Shown: positions 26,401 through 34,111 of the stretch, in pieces
How the letters are laid out: every line of letters starts with the position of its first letter
Numbering within the stretch: the stretch's first letter is position 1
Assembly: GCA_046347155.1 (NCBI GenBank)
Contig: JAXMGT010000001.1
Span: 1,116,001-1,180,000, forward strand
Source of the DNA: RPQJ01 sp046347155
GTDB lineage: Bacteria; Pseudomonadota; Gammaproteobacteria; Steroidobacterales; Steroidobacteraceae
Direction of reading: 5' to 3'
DNA length: 64,000 nt
The notes under the pieces: generated by a model
What the model was told of the DNA's origin: nothing
The model's database searches: none
Seen by the model: only the letters and a program-made list of their open reading frames with translations
Position numbers and translations under genes: made by a program

Positions 26401-26554
26401 CGCGGCCGTAGGTCTTCTTGACGTAGGAGATCGCCTGGCTGCGCACGATCCGCGGCGCAAGTTCGAAGCCCGCAAGCGCGTACGCGCCGACGGCGAGCGT
26501 GGCGACGGCGGCCCATCGGACCGGCCTCGACTGGAGCCTCGGGTGCATCGTCAT
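23432..26554 (-). CDS. AsmA-like DUF748 envelope protein
   Basis: This protein of about 1040 residues has an N-terminal TM anchor (about 14-30), then a long beta-rich periplasmic body with AsmA/DUF748-type repeats (such as DFASKDNALQQDFVNFASLR and GLRFENISLPIFNPYSGRFAGY). A Pro/Ala-rich linker lies near 340-375 and an Arg/Glu/Lys-rich coiled-coil insertion near 595-640. The C-terminal region has DFAPGSAALDPTAAGQLGALGK, which resembles the start of an OmpA-like domain. AsmA-like proteins are thought to be lipid-transfer bridges. Start codons at 26578, 26554 and 26548 are all possible; 26554 was taken because the TM anchor follows closely. Confidence 0.82.
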   Translation of the reverse strand: MTMHPRLQSRPVRWAAVATLAVGAYALAGFELAPRIVRSQAISYVKKTYGRDLAVGEVRVNPFLLQIEIRDLSLPDADGRPMVYFKRLFVDFELSSIWHRAYVFRDVTLEAPGIHAVVRADHRLNLLDLAPKTPPEPEPSPPPRLWLQSFAVEGGEIGYADLSRRKPFERRFSPVTFSLTDFRTTAEGGGYALSARTPNAENFELKGALEVTPQVASRGEFSFRGLHLPGVAEYLGDALPFGLTSGTAELAGSYDVELGADLAARLKIPRIAVADLGLRARGADDAWVRIPSIEVTDTALALVKRTASVGSVTIQGLDVKAWMDAGGINLMRLAGSAPVADVSTAPGAPPEPAAAAPATAATPAAPPAQPARPATPWTATVGTFALEGAHIDFEDRRAEPARRFQVAPLDITVKGASLDLARPVDLTVSAVVNDVAPFRAEGTVTPSPMAADLAIKLDGARMTILQPYVLPVADLTITEGRLTVDGRVKLDPPDAPGPELGFTGDVSIDDFASKDNALQQDFVNFASLRVQGIKYAKGPDSASIERVLVGKPFARVVISPERVINVSAVLDPKGTAAALEARRAAARAEAALTPAERKRREAEREEAEEQASEQRKKQGAAAKAVAPLPAEGMPVRIGEVKVSDGTLDFADHNVQPNFAAKIVALNGSITGLSSSPAAHAKVDLKGKVGEFSPVTIAGEIQPFSFERYTDIGLRFENISLPIFNPYSGRFAGYSIAKGKLTTDLHYRIENRALDAQHHIRIDQLEWGEETAGKGEASLPVKFATVLLRDRNGVIDLDIPVQGTIDDPTFRIGPIVWKVIKNLIVKAVTAPFALLGALFSGAEEAQHVDFAPGSAALDPTAAGQLGALGKSLVEKPGLTLEVPVMSLAALDGPALAEQAWQSALAGAAADAPPPPRKEGAVRPPYPELSPQNKLKVLSALIEKQTGAEPKAPEPPAAPDGASKEEKQALADAATIEAWEREARGRVTVPADAADRLAEARATAVERALLEGTGLEPTRVFLAKNGTVTDDAGKVQLKLELK

Positions 26555-26681
26555 CCCCGCGCGTCGGTGTCCCGGCATGCGGCCACGTCGGTCGTGAGCC
26601 GGACCCGGGTGGCCACCCCCTCCCGCAATCTAGCGCCGGCGCGGGTGCCCGTACAGGGGCGCGGCGGCCATCGGCACCGGA

Positions 26682-28121
26682 TCATTCGTCCGGCAGCACC
26701 TTCCCGGGGTTCATGATGCCGAGCGGGTCGAGCGCCCGCTTGATCGCGCGCATGACGCCGATTGCCACCGGACCCTCGTGGAGCGCGAGTGCCGAGCGCT
26801 TCAGCCGGCCGATGCCGTGCTCGGCGCTGATGCTGCCGCGGTGCCGCCGGACGACCTCGTGCACGGCCTCGTGGATCTCGCGCTCGGCCGCGAGGAAGGC
26901 CGTGCGGTCGCCCCCCTGGGGCTCGCTCACGTTGAAGTGCAGGTTGCCGTCCCCGACGTGACCGTAGGCGACGAGCCGCCCGGTCGGCACGATCGCGGCG
27001 ACGGCGTCCGCGGCCTCGCGCATGAACTCGGGCAACGCGGCGATCGGGACCGACACGTCGTGCTTGATGCTGGCGCCCTCGGCGCGCTGCCCCTCGGGCA
27101 CCGACTCGCGGAGCTTCCACATCGCCTCGCGCTGCGCAATCGACCCGGCGAGCGCAGCATCCTGCACCAGCCCGTCCCCAAGCGCGTCGGCCAGCGCCTG
27201 CTCCAGTACGTCGCGGAGCCCGGCGTCGGCGCGCGGGCTCTCGAGTTCGCAGAGCACGTAGCAGTCGTGCGGCCGGCCCAGCGGGTCCACGACCCCGGGC
27301 ACGTGGCGGGTCGTGAACTCGACCGCGATCCGCGGCAGGTATTCGAAGCTCGCGACCGCGTCGCCGCTTGCGGCCCGCAGGCGTCGGAGCAGTTCGACCG
27401 CCGCCTCCGGTCCGGACACCGCGACGAACGCGGTCTCGACGCTCCGCGGGGCGGGGAAAAGCTTGAGCGACGCGGCCGTGATCACGCCGAGCGTGCCTTC
27501 GGCCCCGATGAACAGGTCGCGCAGGTCGTAACCGGTGTTGTCCTTGCGCAGGCTCGTGAGGCCGTCGAGCACGCGCCCGTCCGGCAGCACGACCTCGAGC
27601 CCGAGCGCGAGGTCGCGCGCGACGCCGTAGCGCACCGCATTCAGGCCGCCCGCATTCGTCGAGAGGTTGCCGCCGATCTGGCAGCTGCCCTCGGAGCCGA
27701 GTGCGAGCGGGAAGTGCAGCCCGGCGTCGGCCGCGGCCGCCTGCACGTCGGCGAGCAGGCAGCCGGCCTCGACGGTGATCGAATGGTTCGCCGGGTCGAC
27801 CTCGCGGATGCGGGCCAGTCGCGCGAGCGACAGCACGATCTCGTCGCCGGCCGGCGAGGGCGTCGCGCCGCCGCAATACCCGGTGTTGCCGCCCTGCGGC
27901 ACGACCCCGACCCGGTGCTGGCTGCAGATCGCCAGCACCTCGGACACCTCGGCCGTCGACGCGGGCCTCACGACCAGCGCCGCCGCGCCCCGGTACAGAC
28001 GACGGAAATCCACGAGGTACGGTTCAATCGCCGCCGCGTCGTCGACGACACCGGCCGGCCCGAGCGCGCGTCGGATCCGCTCGACGGCGGCGGCGAGTCC
28101 GGGGTTCGGGGCGGCGGGCAT
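26682..28121 (-). CDS. FAD-linked oxidase (D-lactate / D-2-hydroxyglutarate dehydrogenase type)
   Basis: This 479-residue flavoprotein has the PCMH/VAO FAD-binding domain (VVPQGGNTGYCGG, LGSEGSCQIGGNLSTNAGG, GAEGTLGVIT) and the C-terminal FAD-oxidase domain with YGHVGDGNLHFNV and SAEHGIGRLK. Such enzymes oxidise D-2-hydroxyacids such as D-2-hydroxyglutarate or D-lactate; the motifs do not discriminate. Separated from the Anbu gene by 18 bp, it may be transcribed with that cluster (the cluster is upstream on the same strand). Confidence 0.9.
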   Translation of the reverse strand: MPAAPNPGLAAAVERIRRALGPAGVVDDAAAIEPYLVDFRRLYRGAAALVVRPASTAEVSEVLAICSQHRVGVVPQGGNTGYCGGATPSPAGDEIVLSLARLARIREVDPANHSITVEAGCLLADVQAAAADAGLHFPLALGSEGSCQIGGNLSTNAGGLNAVRYGVARDLALGLEVVLPDGRVLDGLTSLRKDNTGYDLRDLFIGAEGTLGVITAASLKLFPAPRSVETAFVAVSGPEAAVELLRRLRAASGDAVASFEYLPRIAVEFTTRHVPGVVDPLGRPHDCYVLCELESPRADAGLRDVLEQALADALGDGLVQDAALAGSIAQREAMWKLRESVPEGQRAEGASIKHDVSVPIAALPEFMREAADAVAAIVPTGRLVAYGHVGDGNLHFNVSEPQGGDRTAFLAAEREIHEAVHEVVRRHRGSISAEHGIGRLKRSALALHEGPVAIGVMRAIKRALDPLGIMNPGKVLPDE

Positions 28122-28139
28122 CCCGCGGATCGTACGCGG

Positions 28140-28883
28140 CTAGCGGGTGAGCAGCCAGTCGGGGTTCGGCAGCTCGCTGAACGCCTCGCGCAGCGCCTCG
28201 CCCCAGCCGTTGCGTATCATCTGGAAGTAGCGGTCGTCGGAATCGATGTCCACGTGGCTCGCGACCTGGAACTCGTCGCGGCGGACGATCACGAGGTCGA
28301 GCGGCGGGCCCACCGAGAGGTTCGAGCGGATCGTCGAATCCATCGAGATCAGCGCGCATTTCGCCGCCTCGCTGAGCGACATGCTGCGACGGGTGACCCG
28401 GTCGATGATCGGCTTGCCGTACTTCGACTCCCCGATCTGGAAATACGTCGTGTCCTTGGTCGCCTCGATGAAGTTGCCGGCGGCGTAGACGTGGAAAAGC
28501 CGGGGCGCCTCGCCGCGTATCTGGCCGCCCACGATGAAGTTCGCGTTGAACTCGAGTCCCTGCGCACGCAGCGCCTCCCCGTCGCGGGCGTGCATCTCAC
28601 GCATCGCGTCGCCGACGCATCGCGCCGCCTCGAACAGATCGTGGCAGTCGAGCAGCCCGCGTCCGCCGGGCTCAGGCGAGGCCATCCGCTCGGCGAGCAG
28701 GCTCACGACGCCCTGGGTCACCGCGAGGTTGCCCGAGGCGAGCAGCACGATCACCCGGTCGCCGGGACGCTCGAACACGGTCGTCTTCCGGAACGTGCTC
28801 ACCTGGTCGACGCCGGCATTTGTGCGGGAGTCGGAGAGGAACACGAGTCCCGAGTCGAGCAGCATCGCCACGCAGTAGGTCAT
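28140..28883 (-). CDS. Anbu proteasome-like peptidase
   Basis: This 247-residue protein belongs to the bacterial proteasome-homologue family Anbu. The start MTYCVAM places Thr next to the initiator Met, the expected N-terminal nucleophile. Family features follow: DSGLVFLSDSRTNAGVD, FERPGDRVIVLLASGNLAVTQ, and the Ntn-hydrolase core with FIVGGQIRGEAPRLFHVYAAGNFI. It overlaps the transglutaminase gene by 4 bp. Anbu assembles as a ring; its substrate remains unsettled, and it nearly always accompanies transglutaminase, alpha-E and ATP-grasp genes, as here. Confidence 0.93.
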   Translation of the reverse strand: MTYCVAMLLDSGLVFLSDSRTNAGVDQVSTFRKTTVFERPGDRVIVLLASGNLAVTQGVVSLLAERMASPEPGGRGLLDCHDLFEAARCVGDAMREMHARDGEALRAQGLEFNANFIVGGQIRGEAPRLFHVYAAGNFIEATKDTTYFQIGESKYGKPIIDRVTRRSMSLSEAAKCALISMDSTIRSNLSVGPPLDLVIVRRDEFQVASHVDIDSDDRYFQMIRNGWGEALREAFSELPNPDWLLTR

Positions 28884-29689
28884 TGTTGCTGTGCCTGTCC
28901 GGCGGTGACGCGCACCGCGACCGTCATGGATTCCTGTCCGCCGCCGCGTCTTACGCCGCGCACCGGGGCCGCGTCAAGGTAGTCGCGCCCGACCGCGAGC
29001 CGGCAGTGACGCGCCCCGGCGTGCTCGGCGTGCGTCACGTCGAGGCTGACCCATGCCTGTTCCTCGTCGAGCCACACGTCGGCCCAGGCGTGGCTCGCGG
29101 TCTCACCGGCCTCGCCGGTGTGCAGGTAGCCGCTCACGTACCGGGCCGGGATTCCCGCGGCCCGGCAGCACGCGAGCAGCACGTGCGTCTGGTCCTGGCA
29201 GACGCCGACGCCCATCGCGAGCACCTCGTCGGCCGCGTGGGTGACGTCGGTCACGCCCGGCTGGTAGACGACGGCCTCGCGGATCGCGCCCGCGAGGTCG
29301 AGCACCGCGCGGCGCGAGCCCGGGTGGCGGCCGAAGCAGCGCGTCGCGAGGTCGCGGACCGCGTCGCTCGGCCGGGTGAGCGACGTCGGCGACAGGTAGG
29401 CGAGCGGGGGCAGGCGCGAGGCGTCGGGACCGGCCGGGGTCGTGTCGTCGATCTCGGCGACACCCTCGACCAGGATGCGCATCTCGCGGTGCGGGTGCTC
29501 GACGGTCACGACGTGGGTGAGGTTGCCATAGGGATCCACCTGCTCGATGCGTTCGCCCGGCGTCGTGATGCGCCACGTGAGCACGCGCTGGCCGTGGTCC
29601 GCACGCGGGGTGAGCTTCAGCGTCTGGATGCTGTAGCTCACCGGTTCCTCGTAGACGTAGCGGGTTTCGTGTCGTATGTGGATGCGCAT
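28880..29689 (-). CDS. Transglutaminase-like protein of the Anbu cluster
   Basis: The 269-residue protein has the bacterial transglutaminase N-terminal region (MRIHIRHETRYVYEEPVSYS) and a transglutaminase core with the Cys-His-Asp catalytic set: VGVCQDQTHVLLACCR holds the Cys, ASHAWADVWL the His, and SLDVTH the Asp. It probably forms or breaks isopeptide bonds. It lies 7 bp after the alpha-E gene and overlaps Anbu by 4 bp, so it is translationally coupled to the peptidase. Confidence 0.9.
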   Translation of the reverse strand: MRIHIRHETRYVYEEPVSYSIQTLKLTPRADHGQRVLTWRITTPGERIEQVDPYGNLTHVVTVEHPHREMRILVEGVAEIDDTTPAGPDASRLPPLAYLSPTSLTRPSDAVRDLATRCFGRHPGSRRAVLDLAGAIREAVVYQPGVTDVTHAADEVLAMGVGVCQDQTHVLLACCRAAGIPARYVSGYLHTGEAGETASHAWADVWLDEEQAWVSLDVTHAEHAGARHCRLAVGRDYLDAAPVRGVRRGGGQESMTVAVRVTAGQAQQQ

Positions 29690-29696
29690 GTCGCCC

Positions 29697-30641
29697 TCAG
29701 GCCGGCGTGCCGTGGCCGAGGAAGTCGCGCCCGATCCGCATCGCGATGTCCCCGGTGGCCGTCAGGATCGCTCGCAGGGACGCCTCGATGCCCTCGGCAA
29801 CGAGCGCGTCCGGCGTCCCGAACCGCAGCCTCGAGTGCAGCAGTCCGGCGCGCCGCTCCGTTTCGACGGACGTGGCGTTCGAGACGGCACTCAGGTTCTC
29901 GTAGATCAACGTGGCGGAACGGTGCACCGAGCGGGGCACGTCCGGGCGGAACGTCGCGAATGCGACCACGTTGAGCGGCGTCGCCGGGTGGCGCGTCACC
30001 CGGCGGTAGATCTCGAACGCCGAGAGCGCCCTGAGCAGTGCGCCCCAGGCGTAGTGGTCGCGGTCGTCCGCGCCCGGGCCGTCGTCGGCGCGTCCGAGCT
30101 GCGCGAGCATCATCCGGACGACCCCGTCGGCGCGTTCGAGGAAGGTGCCCAGCTGCATGAAGTGGTAGCCCTCGTCGCGCAGCATCGAGCCGAGCACCAC
30201 GCCGCGCGCCAGGTGGGCGCGGTACTTCACCCAGTCGACGAACTCGGCGATGTCGTGCGGACCGCGGCGGGACGCCGGGCCGCTGCGCGCCTCGAGCCAC
30301 GTTGAGTTGAACGTCTCCCACATCTCGCTCGAGATCGAGCCGCGGACTGCGCGCGCGTTCTCGCGGGCGTGCCAGAGGCAGCTCATGATGCTCGAGGGGT
30401 TCCCTCGGTCGAACGCCAGGAACTCGATCGCGAGCATCGGGTCGAGTGCGTCGTGCCGGTGCGCGTACGCGGCGTCGAGGCCGAGCGTCGCGAGCATCCG
30501 CGACCAGCCGGCCCCGTCGCTGCGCACGGCCTGCGGCAGCAGCGACAGCCGGTACTGCACGTCGAGCGTGCGAGCGAGGTTCTCGGCGCGTTCGGCGTAG
30601 CGCCCGAGCCAGTAGACGTGGTCGGCGGTGCGGCTCAGCAC
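29697..30641 (-). CDS. Alpha-E domain protein of the Anbu cluster
   Basis: The 314-residue all-helical protein starts with GTG and MLSRTADHVYWLGRYAERAEN, the standard alpha-E N-terminus, and has the conserved NPSSIMSCLWHARENARAVRG. The domain is defined by comparative genomics as a partner of circularly permuted ATP-grasp and transglutaminase proteins in predicted peptide synthesis or modification systems; its biochemical role is unknown. The gene begins 3 bp after the ATP-grasp stop codon. Confidence 0.9.
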   Translation of the reverse strand: MLSRTADHVYWLGRYAERAENLARTLDVQYRLSLLPQAVRSDGAGWSRMLATLGLDAAYAHRHDALDPMLAIEFLAFDRGNPSSIMSCLWHARENARAVRGSISSEMWETFNSTWLEARSGPASRRGPHDIAEFVDWVKYRAHLARGVVLGSMLRDEGYHFMQLGTFLERADGVVRMMLAQLGRADDGPGADDRDHYAWGALLRALSAFEIYRRVTRHPATPLNVVAFATFRPDVPRSVHRSATLIYENLSAVSNATSVETERRAGLLHSRLRFGTPDALVAEGIEASLRAILTATGDIAMRIGRDFLGHGTPA

Positions 30642-30644
30642 GCG

Positions 30645-32066
30645 TCAGCCCCCCAGCACCCAGGTGTCCTTAGTGCCACCGCCCTGCGAGGAGTTCACGA
30701 CCAGCGACCCCTCGCGCAGCGCAACGCGCGTGAGTCCGCCCGGCACGATGCGCACCTCGCGACCGGAAAGCACGAATGGCCGGAGGTCGATGTGCCGGGG
30801 CGCGATGCCCCGGTCGACGAACGTCGGGCAGGTCGAGAGCGCAAGCGTCGGTTGCGCGATGTATTTCTCAGGGGCGGCCAGGATCCGCAGCCGGAATTCC
30901 TCGCGCTCGGCAATGCTCGCGGCCGGGCCGACCAGCATGCCGTAGCCGCCGGCGCCATGAACCTCCTTCACGACCAGTTCGTCGAGGTGGGCGAGCGTGT
31001 AGGCGAGGTCCTCGGGCCGGCGCAGTACGCGGGTCGGAACGTTTGCGAGCAGCGGCTGCTCACCGAGGTAGAAACGGATCATCTCCGGCACGTACGGGTA
31101 GACCGACTTGTCGTCGGCGATCCCGGTGCCGATCGCGTTCGCGACCGTGACGCGCCCGGCCCGGTACGCCGCCATCAGGCCCGGCACGCCGAGCGCCGAG
31201 TCGGGCCGGAACACCAGCGGGTCGAGGAAATCGTCGTCGATGCGCCGGTAGATCACGTCGACACGCTGCGGTCCCTGGGTGGTGCGCATCCAGACGAAGC
31301 CGTCGCGCACGAACAGGTCCTGCCCCTCGACCAGTTCGACGCCCATCTGCTGCGCGAGGAACGCGTGCTCGAAGTAGGCGCTGTTGTGGGCGCCCGGCGT
31401 CAGCACGACGACGACGGGGTCGGCGACGCCGGCCGGCGCGACGCCCGCGAGGTTGTCGCGCAGCACGTCCGGGTAATGCTCGACCGGGGCCACGCGGTGG
31501 CGCGCGAAGAGCTCCGGGAAGAGCCGCATCATCATCTTGCGGTTCTCGAGCATGTAGGACACGCCCGACGGAACGCGCAGGTTGTCCTCGAGCACGTAGA
31601 ACTCGCCTTCGCCGGCCCGGACGACGTCGATGCCGGCGATGTGCGTGTAGATCCCGCCCGGGACGTCGATGTCCTGCATCTCGGGCCGGTACTGCGGGTT
31701 GCAGAAGACCTGGCTCGCCGAGACGAGCCCGGAGCGCAGGATCTCCTGCTCGTGGTAGACGTCGGCGACGAATGCGTTCAGCGCCCGCACGCGCTGCAGC
31801 AGCCCGGCCTCGAGCCGCGACCACTCGCCGGCCGAGAGGATGCGGGGGACGATGTCGAACGGGATCAGCCGCTCCGCGCCGTCCTGCTCGCCGTACACGG
31901 CGAACGTGATCCCGACGCGGTGGAAGAGGTTGTCGGCCTCGGCACGCTTCGCGCGCAGCGTCTCCTCGGGCTGGCGTGCGAGCCAGTGGGCGTAATCGGC
32001 GTAATGGCCGCGAACCTCGCCGCCCTCTGCGTGCATTTCGTCGTAGGCGGGGCGGTTGGGTTCCAT
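30645..32066 (-). CDS. Circularly permuted ATP-grasp protein of the Anbu cluster
   Basis: This 473-residue protein matches the circularly permuted type 2 ATP-grasp family: RILSAGEWSRLEAGLLQRVRALN, YRPEMQDIDVPGGIYTHIAGID, VLEDNLRVPSGVSYMLENR and LVVKEVHGAGGYGMLVGP are recognisable blocks. A role in ATP-dependent amide ligation is predicted for the family. It is the first gene of a four-gene operon with alpha-E, transglutaminase and Anbu. The start MEPNRPAYDEM was preferred over an upstream in-frame start that would add nine residues. Confidence 0.92.
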   Translation of the reverse strand: MEPNRPAYDEMHAEGGEVRGHYADYAHWLARQPEETLRAKRAEADNLFHRVGITFAVYGEQDGAERLIPFDIVPRILSAGEWSRLEAGLLQRVRALNAFVADVYHEQEILRSGLVSASQVFCNPQYRPEMQDIDVPGGIYTHIAGIDVVRAGEGEFYVLEDNLRVPSGVSYMLENRKMMMRLFPELFARHRVAPVEHYPDVLRDNLAGVAPAGVADPVVVVLTPGAHNSAYFEHAFLAQQMGVELVEGQDLFVRDGFVWMRTTQGPQRVDVIYRRIDDDFLDPLVFRPDSALGVPGLMAAYRAGRVTVANAIGTGIADDKSVYPYVPEMIRFYLGEQPLLANVPTRVLRRPEDLAYTLAHLDELVVKEVHGAGGYGMLVGPAASIAEREEFRLRILAAPEKYIAQPTLALSTCPTFVDRGIAPRHIDLRPFVLSGREVRIVPGGLTRVALREGSLVVNSSQGGGTKDTWVLGG

Positions 32067-32222
32067 GCCGGGTTTTCCTCCCGGAACCCACAAGCGAAAA
32101 GCGTGCCAGCGGCCGCGGCGCTGCAGGTGCGGCGCGCATGCCCCATCGAGGTGCGCCGCGCCGGCCGGGGCACGACGTGGGGCCCCAAAGTGGTGCGCGC
32201 GGTCCGGCCCGCGCCGGAACGG

Positions 32223-33536
32223 TCAGGCCGGCCGCGGCGCGGTCAGTCGTGCCACGAGCAGCGAACCCGCGACGGCGACCGCCAGGACCGCGATCGACGC
32301 CACCGCGTTCGTGAGCAGTGCCGGAGCGAACAGCAGCACGAGCCCGAAGCCCAGCATCATGAAGCCGGAGACGAGCTTCAGGATCCGGCCCTCGGCCTCG
32401 GTCAGCTTGCGTGCGCCCATCGTGCGAGTGAACAGCAGCACGATCGCGAGCAGCGGCAGCACGTAGATCACGTTGTAGACCGCCAGCCACGCGTAGTGCT
32501 GCCACGCCGCGAGTTCGTGGGACCGGGTGAGCGTCAGCGTGTACACCATCGGGAACCCGGCCGTGCACAGCAATTCGTAGGAGTTGGCGACGATCGCAAG
32601 CAGCACGGTGCCCACCAGCATCGGCCCCATGCTGCCCTCGGTCACCACCTCGCGCATCCGCTTGAAGAGGCCCGGCCTGGCAGAGTCCGGAATCGACAGG
32701 CTCGGCCCGGCCTTGAACCAGAAGTAGTCCTTGATGTTGAGCGCTGCCACGGTCAGCGCAAGCAGCCCCGCGGCGATCGTGATCACGCGCAGCTCGCCGG
32801 CGATCAGGAACACGTTGAGCCAGGCGGCCATGAAGACGAAATAGACGATTCCTGAGAACAGCACGAAGGTGCCGCCCACCACGAGCATCCGTGCGCGGCT
32901 CTTCGCGTGCACGAGCAGGCTCAGCAGGAACAACAGCACGAAGAATGCGCAGGGGTTGAACGCGTCCATGCCGGCGAGCACCAGCGTCAGCACCGGCAGC
33001 GACAGGCGCTGCGGGTCCACGTGGCCGACCAGCGGGAGCGAAAGCTCCGTTGCCGGCGCCGTGAGTTCGCGGCCGTCCGCGGCGGGGTCGGTGGCTGCGC
33101 CGGCCGCTGCCCCGGACGGTGCCCTCGCACGGGCCTCGCGACAGGATTCGAGCGCCCGTTCGAGTGCCGCCCCGGTCGTGTCGGCACTCTCGTAGCCGAT
33201 CGAGACCTGCCGGCAGTAGACGAATCCCGGCACCGACAGCGCCTCGACGCCGAGCGCCTGCGCCGTGTCGTAGTAGAGGCGCGCATTCTCCCGATTGTCC
33301 TTCACCGGGTAGCGCCGCACCTCGAGCCACGGCGACCGCGCCGCCAGCGAGTCGAGGAATGGCTTCGCGGCCTGGCAGTGGGGGCAGGTGGGCGCATAGA
33401 AGTAGTGCAGCCGTACCGTCGGCGTGCCGTCCGGGGCCGTCCCGTACCAGAAGTCGTCCGAATCGGGACCCGTTGCGCCGGCCGCCGCGGCGAGCAGCAT
33501 CAGCAACGAGAACACCGCGGCTTGCAGCCGACGCAT
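32223..33536 (-). CDS. Thioredoxin-domain / CcdA-DsbD-like membrane fusion protein
   Basis: The 437-residue protein has a signal sequence (1-21), a periplasmic thioredoxin- or glutaredoxin-like domain with APTCPHCQAAKPF (CPHC redox motif, about residue 52), an Ala-rich linker and a CcdA/DsbD-like block of about six to seven TM helices. Membrane cysteines occur in DAFNPCAFFVLLF and SYELLCTAGFP, the positions of the thiol pair in CcdA-type electron carriers. It probably moves reducing equivalents across the membrane to the fused periplasmic domain, possibly for cytochrome c or cupredoxin maturation (inference). The cNMP-domain gene follows 4 bp away only in map order; it is the upstream gene on this strand. 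Confidence 0.82.
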   Translation of the reverse strand: MRRLQAAVFSLLMLLAAAAGATGPDSDDFWYGTAPDGTPTVRLHYFYAPTCPHCQAAKPFLDSLAARSPWLEVRRYPVKDNRENARLYYDTAQALGVEALSVPGFVYCRQVSIGYESADTTGAALERALESCREARARAPSGAAAGAATDPAADGRELTAPATELSLPLVGHVDPQRLSLPVLTLVLAGMDAFNPCAFFVLLFLLSLLVHAKSRARMLVVGGTFVLFSGIVYFVFMAAWLNVFLIAGELRVITIAAGLLALTVAALNIKDYFWFKAGPSLSIPDSARPGLFKRMREVVTEGSMGPMLVGTVLLAIVANSYELLCTAGFPMVYTLTLTRSHELAAWQHYAWLAVYNVIYVLPLLAIVLLFTRTMGARKLTEAEGRILKLVSGFMMLGFGLVLLFAPALLTNAVASIAVLAVAVAGSLLVARLTAPRPA

Positions 33537-33540
33537 GGGA

Positions 33541-34026
33541 TCAGTAGCGTCCGTGCGTCTTGTAGAGGTAGTTCGTCAGCTCGGTCGTCTGCATCGAAAG
33601 GCGGCGCTGTATGTCGTGCACGACGCGCACGATCGCCCGCATCACGCGGTAGACGAGCCGCGGCCGGGCGTCGAGCAGCCCCTCGAGCGCATCCCGCGAG
33701 AGCCCGAGCACGCGGGTGTCGGCCAGCGCAACCAGCGATGCGTAGCGGGTCGAGCCGTCGAGGAACGAAAGCTCGCCGACCACGTCGCCCGGACGGATCG
33801 CGTTCAGCGTGACCTCGCCCGGTGTGCCCGCGCCCTTGACGACCCCAAGCACGCCGCTCACGACCACGTAGAGGTGGTCGTCCGCCGTGCCCTCGTGGAC
33901 GAGTACCTCGCCGTGGCCGAGGTCGCGCAGCGTCATCACCGAGGCCAGTGTCGCGCGCTCGTCCGCGTCGAGTTCGACGGCGAGGCGCGAGGTGGCGAGT
34001 CCTTCGTAGACGCGGGCGTCGCTCAT
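33541..34026 (-). CDS. Stand-alone cyclic-nucleotide-binding-domain protein
   Basis: This 161-residue protein consists of one Crp-like beta-roll (about 15-130; LRDLGHGEVLVHEGTADDHLYVVVSG and RPGDVVGELSFLDGSTRYASLVAL) and a C-terminal helical tail (about 130-161), without the helix-turn-helix of Crp/Fnr regulators. The phosphate-binding cassette is GELSFLDGSTRYAS, with the Glu and Arg needed for cAMP-type ligands. It may act as a ligand-controlled interaction partner. It ends 4 bp before the thioredoxin/CcdA-like gene, suggesting co-transcription. Confidence 0.85.
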   Translation of the reverse strand: MSDARVYEGLATSRLAVELDADERATLASVMTLRDLGHGEVLVHEGTADDHLYVVVSGVLGVVKGAGTPGEVTLNAIRPGDVVGELSFLDGSTRYASLVALADTRVLGLSRDALEGLLDARPRLVYRVMRAIVRVVHDIQRRLSMQTTELTNYLYKTHGRY

Positions 34027-34111
34027 GGCGAGCTCCTGGAGTTGGGAATGTGAGCGATTCTCGCGGCGTGCCCGGCCCGCGGTAATAGGCGAAAACCGCT
34101 AGCGGGCGGCA

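Noticed and set aside
23432..26554. True OmpA peptidoglycan-binding domain at the end of the DUF748 protein
   Set aside because: Only the opening DFAPGSAALD-like motif is visible; the later OmpA motifs (NxxLSxxRA) could not be identified with certainty.
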